A stretch of 48,696 nt of DNA from Nostocoides sp. Soil756 (GTDB lineage Bacteria; Actinomycetota; Actinomycetes; Actinomycetales; Dermatophilaceae), in contig NZ_LMSE01000002.1 in the NCBI RefSeq assembly GCF_001428065.1, positions 588,315-637,010 on the forward strand. The letters are read 5' to 3'. Below, piece by piece: positions 37,150-44,868 of this stretch (the first letter of the stretch is position 1; every line of letters starts with the position of its first letter). The notes under the pieces are model-generated. The model ran no database searches. It was not told where the DNA came from and saw only the letters and a list, made by a program, of their open reading frames with translations. A program made the position numbers and the translations under genes.

Positions 37150-37917
37150 ATGCCGGAGCCCCTGGGAGTTGTCCGCGACGGTGACGTCGTCCGCATCACG
37201 ATGCGCCGCCCCGAGCGCCGCAACGCCCTCTCCGAGGACCACCTGCGCGAGCTGCTCGACGCCCTGCGCGCGACCGCCGGCACCGACGCCGCCGGCGTGG
37301 TCATCGGCGGCGAGGGGCCGGTGTTCAGCGCCGGGCACGACTTCGCCGACGTCGCGGCCCGTGACCTCGACGGGGTGCGTGACCTGCTCCGCCTGTGCAC
37401 CGACGTGATGCAGCAGGTGCAGGCGATGCCGCAGGTCGTCATCGCCCGCGTGCACGCCCTCGCCACCGCCGCCGGATGCCAGCTCGTGGCCTCCTGCGAC
37501 CTGGCCGTCGCCGGCGAGTCCGCGGGCTTCGCGCTGCCCGGGGGCAAGGGCGGCTGGTTCTGCCACACCCCGGCCGTCCCGGTGGCCCGCGCCATCGGGC
37601 GCAAGCGGCTGATGGAGATGGCGCTCACCGGCGACGTCGTTGACGCCGCCACGGCGCTCGAGTGGGGCCTGGTCAACCGGGTCGTCCCCGATGCCGACCT
37701 CGACGCCGCCGTCGACGCCCTGATGATGCGCGCCACCCGCGGCGCCCGCGCCAGCAAGGCCCACGGCAAGCAGGTGCTCTACGCCCAGCTCGACCGGCCC
37801 GAGGAGGAGGCCTACGCGGTCGCGCTCGCCGCGATGGCCGACGCCTCGCAGACGCCGTCGGCGCGCGAGGGGATGGCCGCGTTCCTCGAGAAGCGCCCGG
37901 CCGTCTGGCCCGACTGA
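37150..37917 (+). CDS. Enoyl-CoA hydratase/isomerase family protein
   Basis: A 255-residue crotonase-fold protein. MRRPERRNALSEDHL is near 18-32, VFSAGHDFADV near 58-68 forms one oxyanion-hole strand, and VHALATAAGCQLVASCDLAVAGESAGFALPGGKGGWF at 101-137 is the second; crotonase glutamates normally found here are partly replaced (CHTPAV, KGGW), closer to ECHDC3-type proteins. Thus a standard hydratase reaction is likely but not certain. Regulation: TACCCT 6 bases before the ATG suggests a leaderless transcript, independent of the terminated tig gene. It converges with the LacI regulator gene, 25 bases away. Confidence 0.88.
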   Translation: MPEPLGVVRDGDVVRITMRRPERRNALSEDHLRELLDALRATAGTDAAGVVIGGEGPVFSAGHDFADVAARDLDGVRDLLRLCTDVMQQVQAMPQVVIARVHALATAAGCQLVASCDLAVAGESAGFALPGGKGGWFCHTPAVPVARAIGRKRLMEMALTGDVVDAATALEWGLVNRVVPDADLDAAVDALMMRATRGARASKAHGKQVLYAQLDRPEEEAYAVALAAMADASQTPSAREGMAAFLEKRPAVWPD

Positions 37918-37942
37918 GGTCTGCGCAGGCTCGGTCCCGGGC

Positions 37943-39022
37943 TCAGCCGGGCGGGGGAGCAGTGCTCGTCCCCACCCGCAGGCTCACCGCGAACGGCTCG
38001 TCGACGGGCCCCTCGCCCTCCAGACGGCGCCGCACCATCGCTCCCAGGGCGTGCCCCTTGGCCACCCCGGGCTGGAGCACCGTCGTCAGCGTGGTACCGA
38101 GCCACGGCAGGTCCACCCCGTCGAAGCCGGTGACCGACACCTCGTCCGGCACCCTCAGACCGAGCGACGCCGCCGCGCGCACGACGCCGGCGGCCAGCAC
38201 GTCGGCCTGGCACACGACCGCGGTCGGTCGCCGCGCCACGGGCACGTCGAGCAGCAGCCGGCCCGCCTCCTCGCCGGCGCCCACCGTGAGCTCGCCGACC
38301 TGCACCATCGGCGAGCCCTCGGGGGCGATGTCCAGGAAGCCCCGGGCCCGCCCGGCCGCGTCCGGGTAGTCGGCGTGCTCGACATCCGCCCTCGTCACCG
38401 GGCCGGTGGCGACGGCCGGGCGCAGCATCATCGACACGTGCCCCAGCCGCCGGTGGCCGAGGTCGAGCAGGTGCTGCCCGGCGAGGCGCTGGCCGGCCCG
38501 CTCGTCGGTGAGGACGTGCCCGACCTCGGGGGAGAGGGGGGCGCCGCTGCCCACCATCACGACGCCGCGGGTGGCCAGGTGCTCCACGAGCGGGTTGGTC
38601 GCCGTGCCGCAGAGCGGGAAGACGGCGGCGTCGACGGCCTGGGTGGCCAGCTGCGCGACGGCCTGCTCGGGATGCTCCACGGGCTGGGCCACGAGCAGCA
38701 TCGTGCGACCGGCCAGGTCGAGCTCCTCGGCCAGGCCGTCGAGGACGGCCAGGGCGAAGGGGTCGCGGAAGGCGTGGCGCAGCGGGCCCTCCACGATGAC
38801 CGCGACGGTACCCACCCGGCCCTGACGCAGCGAGGACGCGAGCGGGTCGGGCCCGGTGAACCCGAGGTCCGCCGCGGCGGCCCGCACCCGGTCGGCGGTG
38901 GCCGCGGCGACGGGTCCCTTGCCGCTGAAGACCAGCGACGCCGTCGAGGTCGACACCCCGGCCCGCTCGGCGACGTCGCGCAGGGTGGCCCGGCGGGGCT
39001 CGGCTTGACGCTGGGACGGCAC
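37943..39022 (-). CDS. LacI-family transcriptional regulator
   Basis: A 359-residue regulator: N-terminal LacI helix-turn-helix (ATLRDVAERAGVSTSTASLVFSGKG, about 12-36), a hinge region, and a periplasmic-binding-protein-type ligand domain (from about 70) with TDERAGQRLAGQHLLDLGHRRLGHV near 175-200 and VPDEVSVTGFDGVDLP near 290. The start GTG at 39022 is supported by TATTGT 7 bases before it; a second GTG at 39031 lies inside that box. The 30-bp palindromic operator directly abuts the -10 box and lies between this gene and the divergent MFS gene, so it probably represses both. A sugar or related ligand is likely but unknown. Confidence 0.9.
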   Translation of the reverse strand: MPSQRQAEPRRATLRDVAERAGVSTSTASLVFSGKGPVAAATADRVRAAAADLGFTGPDPLASSLRQGRVGTVAVIVEGPLRHAFRDPFALAVLDGLAEELDLAGRTMLLVAQPVEHPEQAVAQLATQAVDAAVFPLCGTATNPLVEHLATRGVVMVGSGAPLSPEVGHVLTDERAGQRLAGQHLLDLGHRRLGHVSMMLRPAVATGPVTRADVEHADYPDAAGRARGFLDIAPEGSPMVQVGELTVGAGEEAGRLLLDVPVARRPTAVVCQADVLAAGVVRAAASLGLRVPDEVSVTGFDGVDLPWLGTTLTTVLQPGVAKGHALGAMVRRRLEGEGPVDEPFAVSLRVGTSTAPPPG

Positions 39023-39029
39023 GGGCGAC

Positions 39030-39035
39030 ACAATA
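39030..39035 (-). promoter_or_regulatory. Putative leaderless -10 box of LacI-family gene
   Basis: Minus-strand TATTGT, 7-base spacer, then GTG at 39022. It touches the operator palindrome at 39035, so bound repressor would cover the -35 region: autoregulation by position. Confidence 0.5.
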
Positions 39036-39064
39036 TCGAATCGATTCGATCGAATCGATTCGAT
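39035..39064. promoter_or_regulatory. 30-bp perfect palindromic operator of the LacI-family regulator
   Basis: Two identical 16-bp palindromes (ATCGAATCGATTCGAT), at 39035-39050 and 39049-39064, share two bases; together they form a 30-bp perfect palindrome. Each has the AATCGATT core with central CG typical of LacI-family operators. Centre spacing is 14 bp, under 1.5 turns, so two dimers would sit on partly opposite faces. This is also the most A/T-rich spot nearby. Confidence 0.85.
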
Positions 39065-39104
39065 CCGCGCTGCGGCGCGTTGTCCCAGCCCAGGAGAGAC
39101 CGCC

Positions 39105-40367
39105 GTGACCAGCACGACCCAGGCGTCCGCCCCGCCCGTCCCGCGGGAGCGGCTCGTCACCGCCCGCACGGCGGTCTTCGTCGCCTTCGCCCTCGCCGGG
39201 CTGGTCTTCGCCTCGTGGGCCTCGCGCATCGCCGACACCAAGGCCACCCTGGGGCTCTCGGCCGGCCAGCTCGGCACCGTCCTGCTGGCGGCCAGCGTCG
39301 GCTCGGTGTCCGGCCTGCCGCTCGCCGGCCGGGTCAGCGACCGGATCGGCCCCGCCCGCACGGTGGCGGTCGGCATGGTCTCGGCCGTCGTCGGACTGGT
39401 GCTCGTGGGCGGCGTGGTCAGTGCGGGCGGCTCCCCCCTGCTGGTGGCCGCGGGCCTGTTCCTCCTGGGCTTCGGGGTCGGCTTCTGGGACGTCGCGATG
39501 AACCTCGAGGGGGCCGTCGTCGAGCGCGGCCTCGGCCGGTCGGTGATGCCGCACTTCCACGCGGCCTTCTCGGCCGGCACCGTGCTCTCGGCCCTCGTCG
39601 GGGCCGGGATGTCGTGGGCGCGTGTGCCGTTGGTCGTGCACTTCCTGGGGACCGCTGTGGTCACGGCCGTGCTGGGCGCCTGGGCGCTGCCGCGGTTCCT
39701 GCCCCGCGTGGTGGCAGCGGCCCCCGGCGATGGCACCGCGCACGCCCCCGCACGGCCGGGTTCCGCGTGGCTCGAGCCGCGCACCCTGCTCATCGGCGTC
39801 GTGGTCCTCGCGGCCGCGTTCACCGAGGGCACGGCCAACGACTGGCTGGCCGTGGCGTTCACCGAGGGCCACGAGGTGCCCGAATGGGTCGGCGTGCTGG
39901 GCTTCGCGACCTTCCTGACCTTCATGACCGTCGGCCGTCTCGTCGGCACCGGCCTGCTCGACACCCACGGCCGCGTGCCGGTGCTGCGGGTCAGCTTCGC
40001 GCTCGCCGTCGTCGGAGCGGTCCTGGTGGTCTTCGGCTCCGCCTGGCTGGCGTTCGTCGGGGCCGCGGTGTGGGGCGTCGGGGCGGCTCTGGGCTTCCCG
40101 GTGGGGATGAGCGCCTCGGCCGACGACCCGGCACGGGCCGCCGCGCGGATGTCGGTCGTGGCCACCATCGGCTACGTCGCGTTCATCGCCGGGCCACCGC
40201 TGCTCGGGTTCCTCGGCGACCGCGTCGGGGTGCTGCACGCCCTGCTGGTCGTCGGCGCCCTGGCCGTCCTGGCCCTCTCGGTCGTGCCCTCCGTGCGCGA
40301 GCACGACGGCCGGCCGCGCAACGCGGCCCGGCCCATCGACCCCGCCGCCGACCGACCGGTCGGCTGA
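39105..40367 (+). CDS. MFS transporter, YbjJ-like
   Basis: A 420-residue permease with about 12 membrane segments. RTAVFVAFALAGLVFASWASRIADTKATLGLSAGQLG and GFWDVAMNLEGAVVERGLGRSVMPHFHAAFSAGTV are hallmarks of the YbjJ-like (fucose-permease-related) MFS group. FTEGTANDWLAVAF in the second half matches the same group. The GTG start has AGGAGAG 6 bases upstream. The divergent LacI-family regulator and the shared palindromic operator make it a repressor-controlled transporter; the substrate is unknown but possibly the regulator's ligand. A terminator follows. Confidence 0.88.
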   Translation: MTSTTQASAPPVPRERLVTARTAVFVAFALAGLVFASWASRIADTKATLGLSAGQLGTVLLAASVGSVSGLPLAGRVSDRIGPARTVAVGMVSAVVGLVLVGGVVSAGGSPLLVAAGLFLLGFGVGFWDVAMNLEGAVVERGLGRSVMPHFHAAFSAGTVLSALVGAGMSWARVPLVVHFLGTAVVTAVLGAWALPRFLPRVVAAAPGDGTAHAPARPGSAWLEPRTLLIGVVVLAAAFTEGTANDWLAVAFTEGHEVPEWVGVLGFATFLTFMTVGRLVGTGLLDTHGRVPVLRVSFALAVVGAVLVVFGSAWLAFVGAAVWGVGAALGFPVGMSASADDPARAAARMSVVATIGYVAFIAGPPLLGFLGDRVGVLHALLVVGALAVLALSVVPSVREHDGRPRNAARPIDPAADRPVG

Positions 40368-40383
40368 TCACGGGGGAACCCCG

Positions 40384-40416
40384 GGGCGGGTCCGCGGACA
40401 CCCCGCGGGCCCGCCC
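40384..40416 (+). terminator. Terminator after the LacI-controlled MFS gene
   Basis: A 14-bp stem (GGGCGGGTCCGCGG with CCGCGGGCCCGCCC, one T-G wobble) with a 5-base loop, 17 bases past the stop. No T-run. Confidence 0.7.
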
Positions 40417-40442
40417 TCGCGCGTCGCCGGGGCGGCGCGTTG

Positions 40443-40456
40443 TGCTCACGGCGAAC
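40443..40456 (+). promoter_or_regulatory. ClgR-like operator upstream of clpP1P2
   Basis: The sequence TGCTCACGGCGAAC reads on the other strand as GTTCGC-N5-GCA, one base from the Streptomyces ClgR site GTTCGC-N5-GCG as I recall it. It is about 90 bases upstream of clpP1 and about 40 bases before a TAGGGT -10 box, a suitable place for an activator. Confidence 0.5.
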
Positions 40457-40495
40457 ATGCGCCGGTCGGGGAGTACGGGTGACAGGGCCGGGCGT

Positions 40496-40501
40496 TAGGG
40501 T
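40496..40501 (+). promoter_or_regulatory. Putative -10 box for clpP1P2
   Basis: TAGGGT 44 bases before the clpP1 GTG; no clear -35, consistent with activator dependence. Confidence 0.4.
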
Positions 40502-40545
40502 CACTGAAAGGTACAAGAACCCTGACGAACGAGGAGTGACGAGTC

Positions 40546-41172
40546 GTGACCAGTAGTGAGATCGTCGCCGCGGGCGACGGCCAGAGGGCCGGCCTCGACG
40601 ACCACATCTACAACCGTCTCCTCAAGGAGCGGATCATCTTCCTGGGCTCCGACGTGCGCGACGACAACGCGAACGCCATCTGTGCGCAGATGCTGCTGCT
40701 CGCCGCCGAGGACCCCGAGAAGGACATCTGGCTCTACATCAACAGCCCGGGTGGTTCGGTGACCGCCGGCATGGCGATCTTCGACACCATGCAGTGGGTG
40801 CCCAACGACGTCGCCACCGTCGCGATGGGGATGGCGGCCTCCATGGGCCAGTTCCTCCTCTCCGCCGGCACGCCGGGCAAGCGCTACGCCACCCCGCACG
40901 CCCGCGTGATGATGCACCAGCCCTCGGGCGGCATCGGCGGCACGGCCTCCGACATCAAGATCCAGGCCGAGCAGCTCATCCACATCAAGAAGCAGATGGC
41001 CGAGCTGATCGCCGAGCACACGGGTCAGACCAAGGAGCAGATCGAGAAGGACTCCGACCGCGACCGCTGGTTCACCGCGGCCGAGGCCAAGGAGTACGGC
41101 TTCGTCGACCACGTCATCAAGAAGGCCGACATGGCCGGTCGCCACGCCGACAACCCCGTGACCTCCGACTGA
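40546..41172 (+). CDS. clpP1: ATP-dependent Clp protease proteolytic subunit ClpP1
   Basis: A 208-residue serine protease that, with ClpP2, forms the mixed ClpP1P2 barrel, fed by ClpX or ClpC. The catalytic triad is visible: Ser99 in GMAASMGQF, His124 in VMMHQPSGG and an Asp in the DSDRDRW motif near 169-175. [17 protein letters not shown] at 64-80 is the oxyanion and handle entry. The GTG start has CGAGGAG 9 bases upstream. clpP2 follows after 29 bases, so the two are one transcript. A ClgR-like site and -10 box precede it. Confidence 0.97.
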   Translation: MTSSEIVAAGDGQRAGLDDHIYNRLLKERIIFLGSDVRDDNANAICAQMLLLAAEDPEKDIWLYINSPGGSVTAGMAIFDTMQWVPNDVATVAMGMAASMGQFLLSAGTPGKRYATPHARVMMHQPSGGIGGTASDIKIQAEQLIHIKKQMAELIAEHTGQTKEQIEKDSDRDRWFTAAEAKEYGFVDHVIKKADMAGRHADNPVTSD

Positions 41173-41201
41173 CCCCGGCCGAGACGACGCGAGAGAGAGA
41201 C

Positions 41202-41846
41202 ATGAACGCAGACCTGACCGGCCGCCTCCACGTGCCCGGCCCCCAGAGCCGCTACATCCTGCCCCAGTTCGAGGAGCGCACGTCCTACGGGATGAAGCGC
41301 CTCGACCCCTACACCAAGCTCTTCGAGGACCGCATCATCTTCCTCGGCGTGCAGGTCGACGACGCCTCCGCCGACGACGTCATCGCCCAGCTGATCGTGC
41401 TCGAGTCCCAGGACCCCGACCGCGACATCCTGATGTACATCAACAGCCCCGGCGGCTCGTTCACGGCCATGACGGCCATCTACGACACCATGCAGTACAT
41501 CCGCCCCGACGTGCAGACGTTCGTCATCGGGCAGGCGGCCTCCGCGGCCGCGGTGCTGCTGGGGGCCGGTGCCAAGGGCAAGCGCTTCGCCCTGCCGAAC
41601 AGCCGCGTGCTCATCCACCAGCCGGCCATCGAGGGCACCGGCGGCATGGCCTCCGACCTCGAGATCCACGCCAACGAGATCATCCGGATGCGCGGCTGGC
41701 TCGAGGACACCATCGCCTCGCACTCCGGGCGCGACGTCGAGCTCGTCCGCAAGGACATCGAGCGCGACAAGATCCTCTCGGCCGAGCAGGCCAAGGAGTA
41801 CGGCCTCATCGACGAGGTCCTCGCCTCCCGCAAGGCCACCAGCTGA
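41202..41846 (+). CDS. clpP2: ATP-dependent Clp protease proteolytic subunit ClpP2
   Basis: A 214-residue ClpP paralogue, the partner of ClpP1. It has the actinobacterial ClpP2 N-terminal extension (SRYILPQFEERTSYGMKRLDPYTKLFEDRIIFLG). Catalytic Ser114 is in GQAASAAAVLL and His139 in VLIHQPAIEG, with the Asp motif RDVELVRKDIERDKIL near 185-200. The ATG start has GAGAGAGAGA 1 to 10 bases upstream, a purine-rich but imperfect Shine-Dalgarno sequence. A terminator-like inverted repeat follows. clpX normally comes next but here is separated by an AbiEi-like gene and repeats. Confidence 0.97.
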   Translation: MNADLTGRLHVPGPQSRYILPQFEERTSYGMKRLDPYTKLFEDRIIFLGVQVDDASADDVIAQLIVLESQDPDRDILMYINSPGGSFTAMTAIYDTMQYIRPDVQTFVIGQAASAAAVLLGAGAKGKRFALPNSRVLIHQPAIEGTGGMASDLEIHANEIIRMRGWLEDTIASHSGRDVELVRKDIERDKILSAEQAKEYGLIDEVLASRKATS

Positions 41847-41875
41847 CGCCGGGGTCGCCCTCGGGTGACCCTCCT

Positions 41876-41910
41876 CGACGCCGCCCCGCCACCCGGCGAG
41901 GGCGGCGTCG
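41876..41910 (+). terminator. Terminator after clpP2
   Basis: An 11-bp perfect inverted repeat (CGACGCCGCCC/GGGCGGCGTCG) with a 13-base loop, 29 bases after the stop codon. No T-run. Confidence 0.6.
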
Positions 41911-41930
41911 TCGCGTCCGGCGTCGCTGGG

Positions 41931-42041
41931 CACCGGCCGCGCCGCTGGCCACCGGTCAAGCCGGCGGTCACCGGCCCCAGGAGGCCGGTGCAGGCGAGGG
42001 TGACCGGTGCAGGCCAGGGTGACCGGTGCGGGGCGCGAGCC
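41931..42041. repeat. 19-bp-phased repeats upstream of the AbiEi-like gene
   Basis: CACCGG occurs in plus orientation with A at 41932, 41951 and 41970, exactly 19 bp apart. After a 14-bp phase shift, CCGGTGC (the inverse) occurs at 41985, 42004 and 42023, again exactly 19 bp apart; 42004 and 42023 carry ACCGGTGC. The non-core bases are poorly conserved. Related to the array after the gene (43075-43264). Confidence 0.7.
42015..42034. repeat. Left copy of an exact 20-bp direct repeat around the AbiEi-like gene
   Basis: CAGGGTGACCGGTGCGGGGC at 42015-42034 recurs unchanged at 43274-43293, with the AbiEi-like gene and the 19-bp array between them. It shares the ACCGG core of the phased repeats, so it may be a repeat-derived match rather than a target-site duplication. 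Confidence 0.75.
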
Positions 42042-42089
42042 TGTGGATGACGCCACGGGGCCGGCGCGCCGACCTGCCACGCTGGCGCG

Positions 42090-43049
42090 ATGTTCGGCTC
42101 CACGCCCCCGCCACCCTTCGATCCCGGCCACCTGCGGCTGGGGTCCGACCTGCGCCGGGGGGGCGTGGAGCCGGCCGAGGACCGCACGTCCTGGCACCAG
42201 GTGCGGCACGGCGTGTGGCTGCCGCGCGCGGTCTGGGACTCCTTGACTCCCGGGCAGCGCCACGCGTCCCTGGTCCACGCCTCCCTCCTGCGCTGCCGGC
42301 CAGAAAGCACGCACGTCATCTCTGGCGCCTCGGCCGCTGCGCTCTGGGGTCTCCCACGCATCGAGGACTGGCCGTCCGTCGTCGTCGTGCACGCGCCGTC
42401 CGGCCGGGTCAGCGGGTCCGACCTGCTGCGACCGCTCGCCGGGCCGGAGGTCGACCCGGTCGAGGTCGCGGGCGTACGGGTCACGCGGGTGCCGCGCACG
42501 ATCGTCGACCTCGCCCGCAGCGGGTCCCTGGTCAGTGCGGTCGCCGCCGCCGACCATGCCCTCCGGCATCGGCTGTGCACGGCGAACGAGCTGGCGGCCG
42601 AGGTCGCGACGCTCCCGCCGCGCACCCGTGGTCGCACGGCCGCGGCCCTGGTGCGGGACCTGGCCGACCCCGACAGCATGTCGGCCGGAGAGAGCCTGTC
42701 GAGGGTGCAGATGTTCCGGCTGAACCTCCCCAGGCCGCGGCTCCAGGTGGAGCACTCGGACGGGGACGGCCTCATCGGGCTGGCCGACTTCGGATGGCCC
42801 GGGGTGGCGGGGGAGTTCGACGGGCAGGTCAAGTACCGGGTGCCGGAGGGGGCGGACCCTCGCCGAGCGGGCGAGGTGGTGTGGGCCGAGAAGCGCCGCG
42901 AGGACCGGCTGCGCCGCCAGGTCAGGGTCGCGCGCTGGATCTGGGCGGTGGCGATGGACCCGCCGGCGCTGGCACGGGTCCTGGCCGAGGTGGGCGTACG
43001 CCCCACGGCACGCTGCACCTGGTTCGACCTCGGGCGGCCGACGGCGTGA
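42090..43049 (+). CDS. AbiEi/DUF559-like protein with degenerate nuclease-fold C-terminus
   Basis: A 319-residue soluble protein of a family common in Actinobacteria and usually left hypothetical. The N-terminal half (WHQVRHGVWLPRAVWDSLTPGQRH, VISGASAAALWGLPRI) resembles the winged-helix/AbiEi-type antitoxin module, and VTRVPRTIVDLAR is a typical family motif. The C-terminal half has GESLSRVQMF, LADFGWPGVAGEFDGQVKYR and RREDRLRRQV, which resemble the PD-(D/E)XK/Vsr-like DUF559 nuclease core (Asp, Glu, Lys). Whether the site is active is unknown. No partner toxin gene is adjacent. It is inserted between clpP2 and clpX with related repeats on both sides. ATG start is preceded by CACGCT with 6-base spacing. 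Confidence 0.75.
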   Translation: MFGSTPPPPFDPGHLRLGSDLRRGGVEPAEDRTSWHQVRHGVWLPRAVWDSLTPGQRHASLVHASLLRCRPESTHVISGASAAALWGLPRIEDWPSVVVVHAPSGRVSGSDLLRPLAGPEVDPVEVAGVRVTRVPRTIVDLARSGSLVSAVAAADHALRHRLCTANELAAEVATLPPRTRGRTAAALVRDLADPDSMSAGESLSRVQMFRLNLPRPRLQVEHSDGDGLIGLADFGWPGVAGEFDGQVKYRVPEGADPRRAGEVVWAEKRREDRLRRQVRVARWIWAVAMDPPALARVLAEVGVRPTARCTWFDLGRPTA

Positions 43050-43074
43050 CCCGCAGGCGGTGCTGCCTCGGCAC

Positions 43075-43264
43075 GCACCGGTGAGCTCGGCGCCGACCGG
43101 CGGCCTCGTCGCGCACCGGGCATCCCGCTGGGCACCAGGGGGCTCGGCGCGCACCGGGCATCCCGCTGGGCACCAAGGGGCTCGGCGTGCACCGGGTGTC
43201 TCGTTGCGGACCGGTGGGCTTGTACCGCACCGGGCATGGCGCAGCGCACCGGCCACCTGGGGCC
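43075..43264. repeat. Degenerate 19-bp tandem array, 10 units
   Basis: Units start with GCACCGG or a close variant at 43075, 43094, 43113, 43132, 43151, 43170, 43189, 43208, 43227 and 43246, that is every 19 bp without exception. The rest of each unit is degenerate, but units at 43113 and 43151 are identical, and those at 43132 and 43170 differ at two positions, so a 38-bp higher-order repeat exists. 19 is not a multiple of 3, so this is not a coding repeat. No spacers, so not CRISPR. The rest of the 450-base gap (43050-43499) holds a copy of a 20-base direct repeat, a ClgR-like site and the clpX promoter. Confidence 0.85.
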
Positions 43265-43273
43265 GGGGTACAG

Positions 43274-43293
43274 CAGGGTGACCGGTGCGGGGC
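43274..43293. repeat. Right copy of the exact 20-bp direct repeat
   Basis: Identical to 42015-42034. The match is limited to these 20 bases: the flanking bases differ on both sides. Confidence 0.75.
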
Positions 43294-43384
43294 AGGACGG
43301 GCCGGGCAGGCGTCAGGGTCGCCGCCGTCCGCAGCCCCCACGGCGGCCCTGCGAACCGCCGCGACGCACGCTGCGGGGCCGTTG

Positions 43385-43395
43385 CGCTGACAGCG
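43385..43395 (+). promoter_or_regulatory. ClgR-like operator upstream of clpX
   Basis: CGCTGACAGCG fits the palindromic core CGCYNANRGCG of the Corynebacterium ClgR site as I recall it, about 115 bases before the clpX start and about 63 bases before a TAGCGT box. Flanking W positions do not match, so strength is uncertain. Confidence 0.45.
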
Positions 43396-43457
43396 GACAA
43401 GCGCGACGCGCCGCACCGCTCGGCGGTTCAATGGGAGCGGCACCAGCCACCGCCCGG

Positions 43458-43463
43458 TAGCGT
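43458..43463 (+). promoter_or_regulatory. Putative -10 box for clpX
   Basis: TAGCGT 36 bases before the clpX GTG; no clear -35. Confidence 0.4.
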
Positions 43464-43499
43464 CGGTGGAGTCGTCAGCGCCGAGGAAGGGACCCGTTC

Positions 43500-44789
<1,290 letters not shown>

Positions 44790-44830
44790 CGCCTCGACGC
44801 CCGCCGGGGCGGCCACCCTCGAGCCCCGAC

Positions 44831-44863
44831 ACGACGCCCCGCCGGATGCCGGCGGGGCGTCGT
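44831..44863. terminator. Bidirectional terminator between clpX and the MoxR/DUF58 operon
   Basis: A 15-bp perfect stem (ACGACGCCCCGCCGG and its complement) with a 3-base ATG loop lies between two converging transcription units. No T-run; the stem strength and position between stops at 44789 and 44869 support a shared terminator. Confidence 0.85.
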
Positions 44864-44868
44864 CGGCA

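Noticed and set aside
39022-39031. GTG at 39031 as the LacI-type regulator start
   Set aside because: It lies within the TATTGT -10 box; the GTG at 39022 has the correct leaderless spacing and still includes the whole DNA-binding domain.
40546-41846. clpP1 and clpP2 as a duplicated pseudogene pair
   Set aside because: Both retain full catalytic Ser-His-Asp motifs and normal lengths, as in the usual actinobacterial ClpP1P2 pair.
42090-43049. Complete type IV toxin-antitoxin system
   Set aside because: No AbiEii-like nucleotidyltransferase gene is adjacent; only the AbiEi-like half can be argued.
43075-43264. CRISPR array
   Set aside because: Units abut without spacers, are only 19 bp, and there are no cas genes in the window.
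41025-43400. 791-codon minus-strand frame across clpP1, clpP2, the AbiEi-like gene and the repeat array, with repeated peptide-like GAQRDARC stretches
   Set aside because: The peptide repeats come from the 19-bp DNA array. A 19-bp period does not preserve frame, and the frame lies antisense to three real genes.
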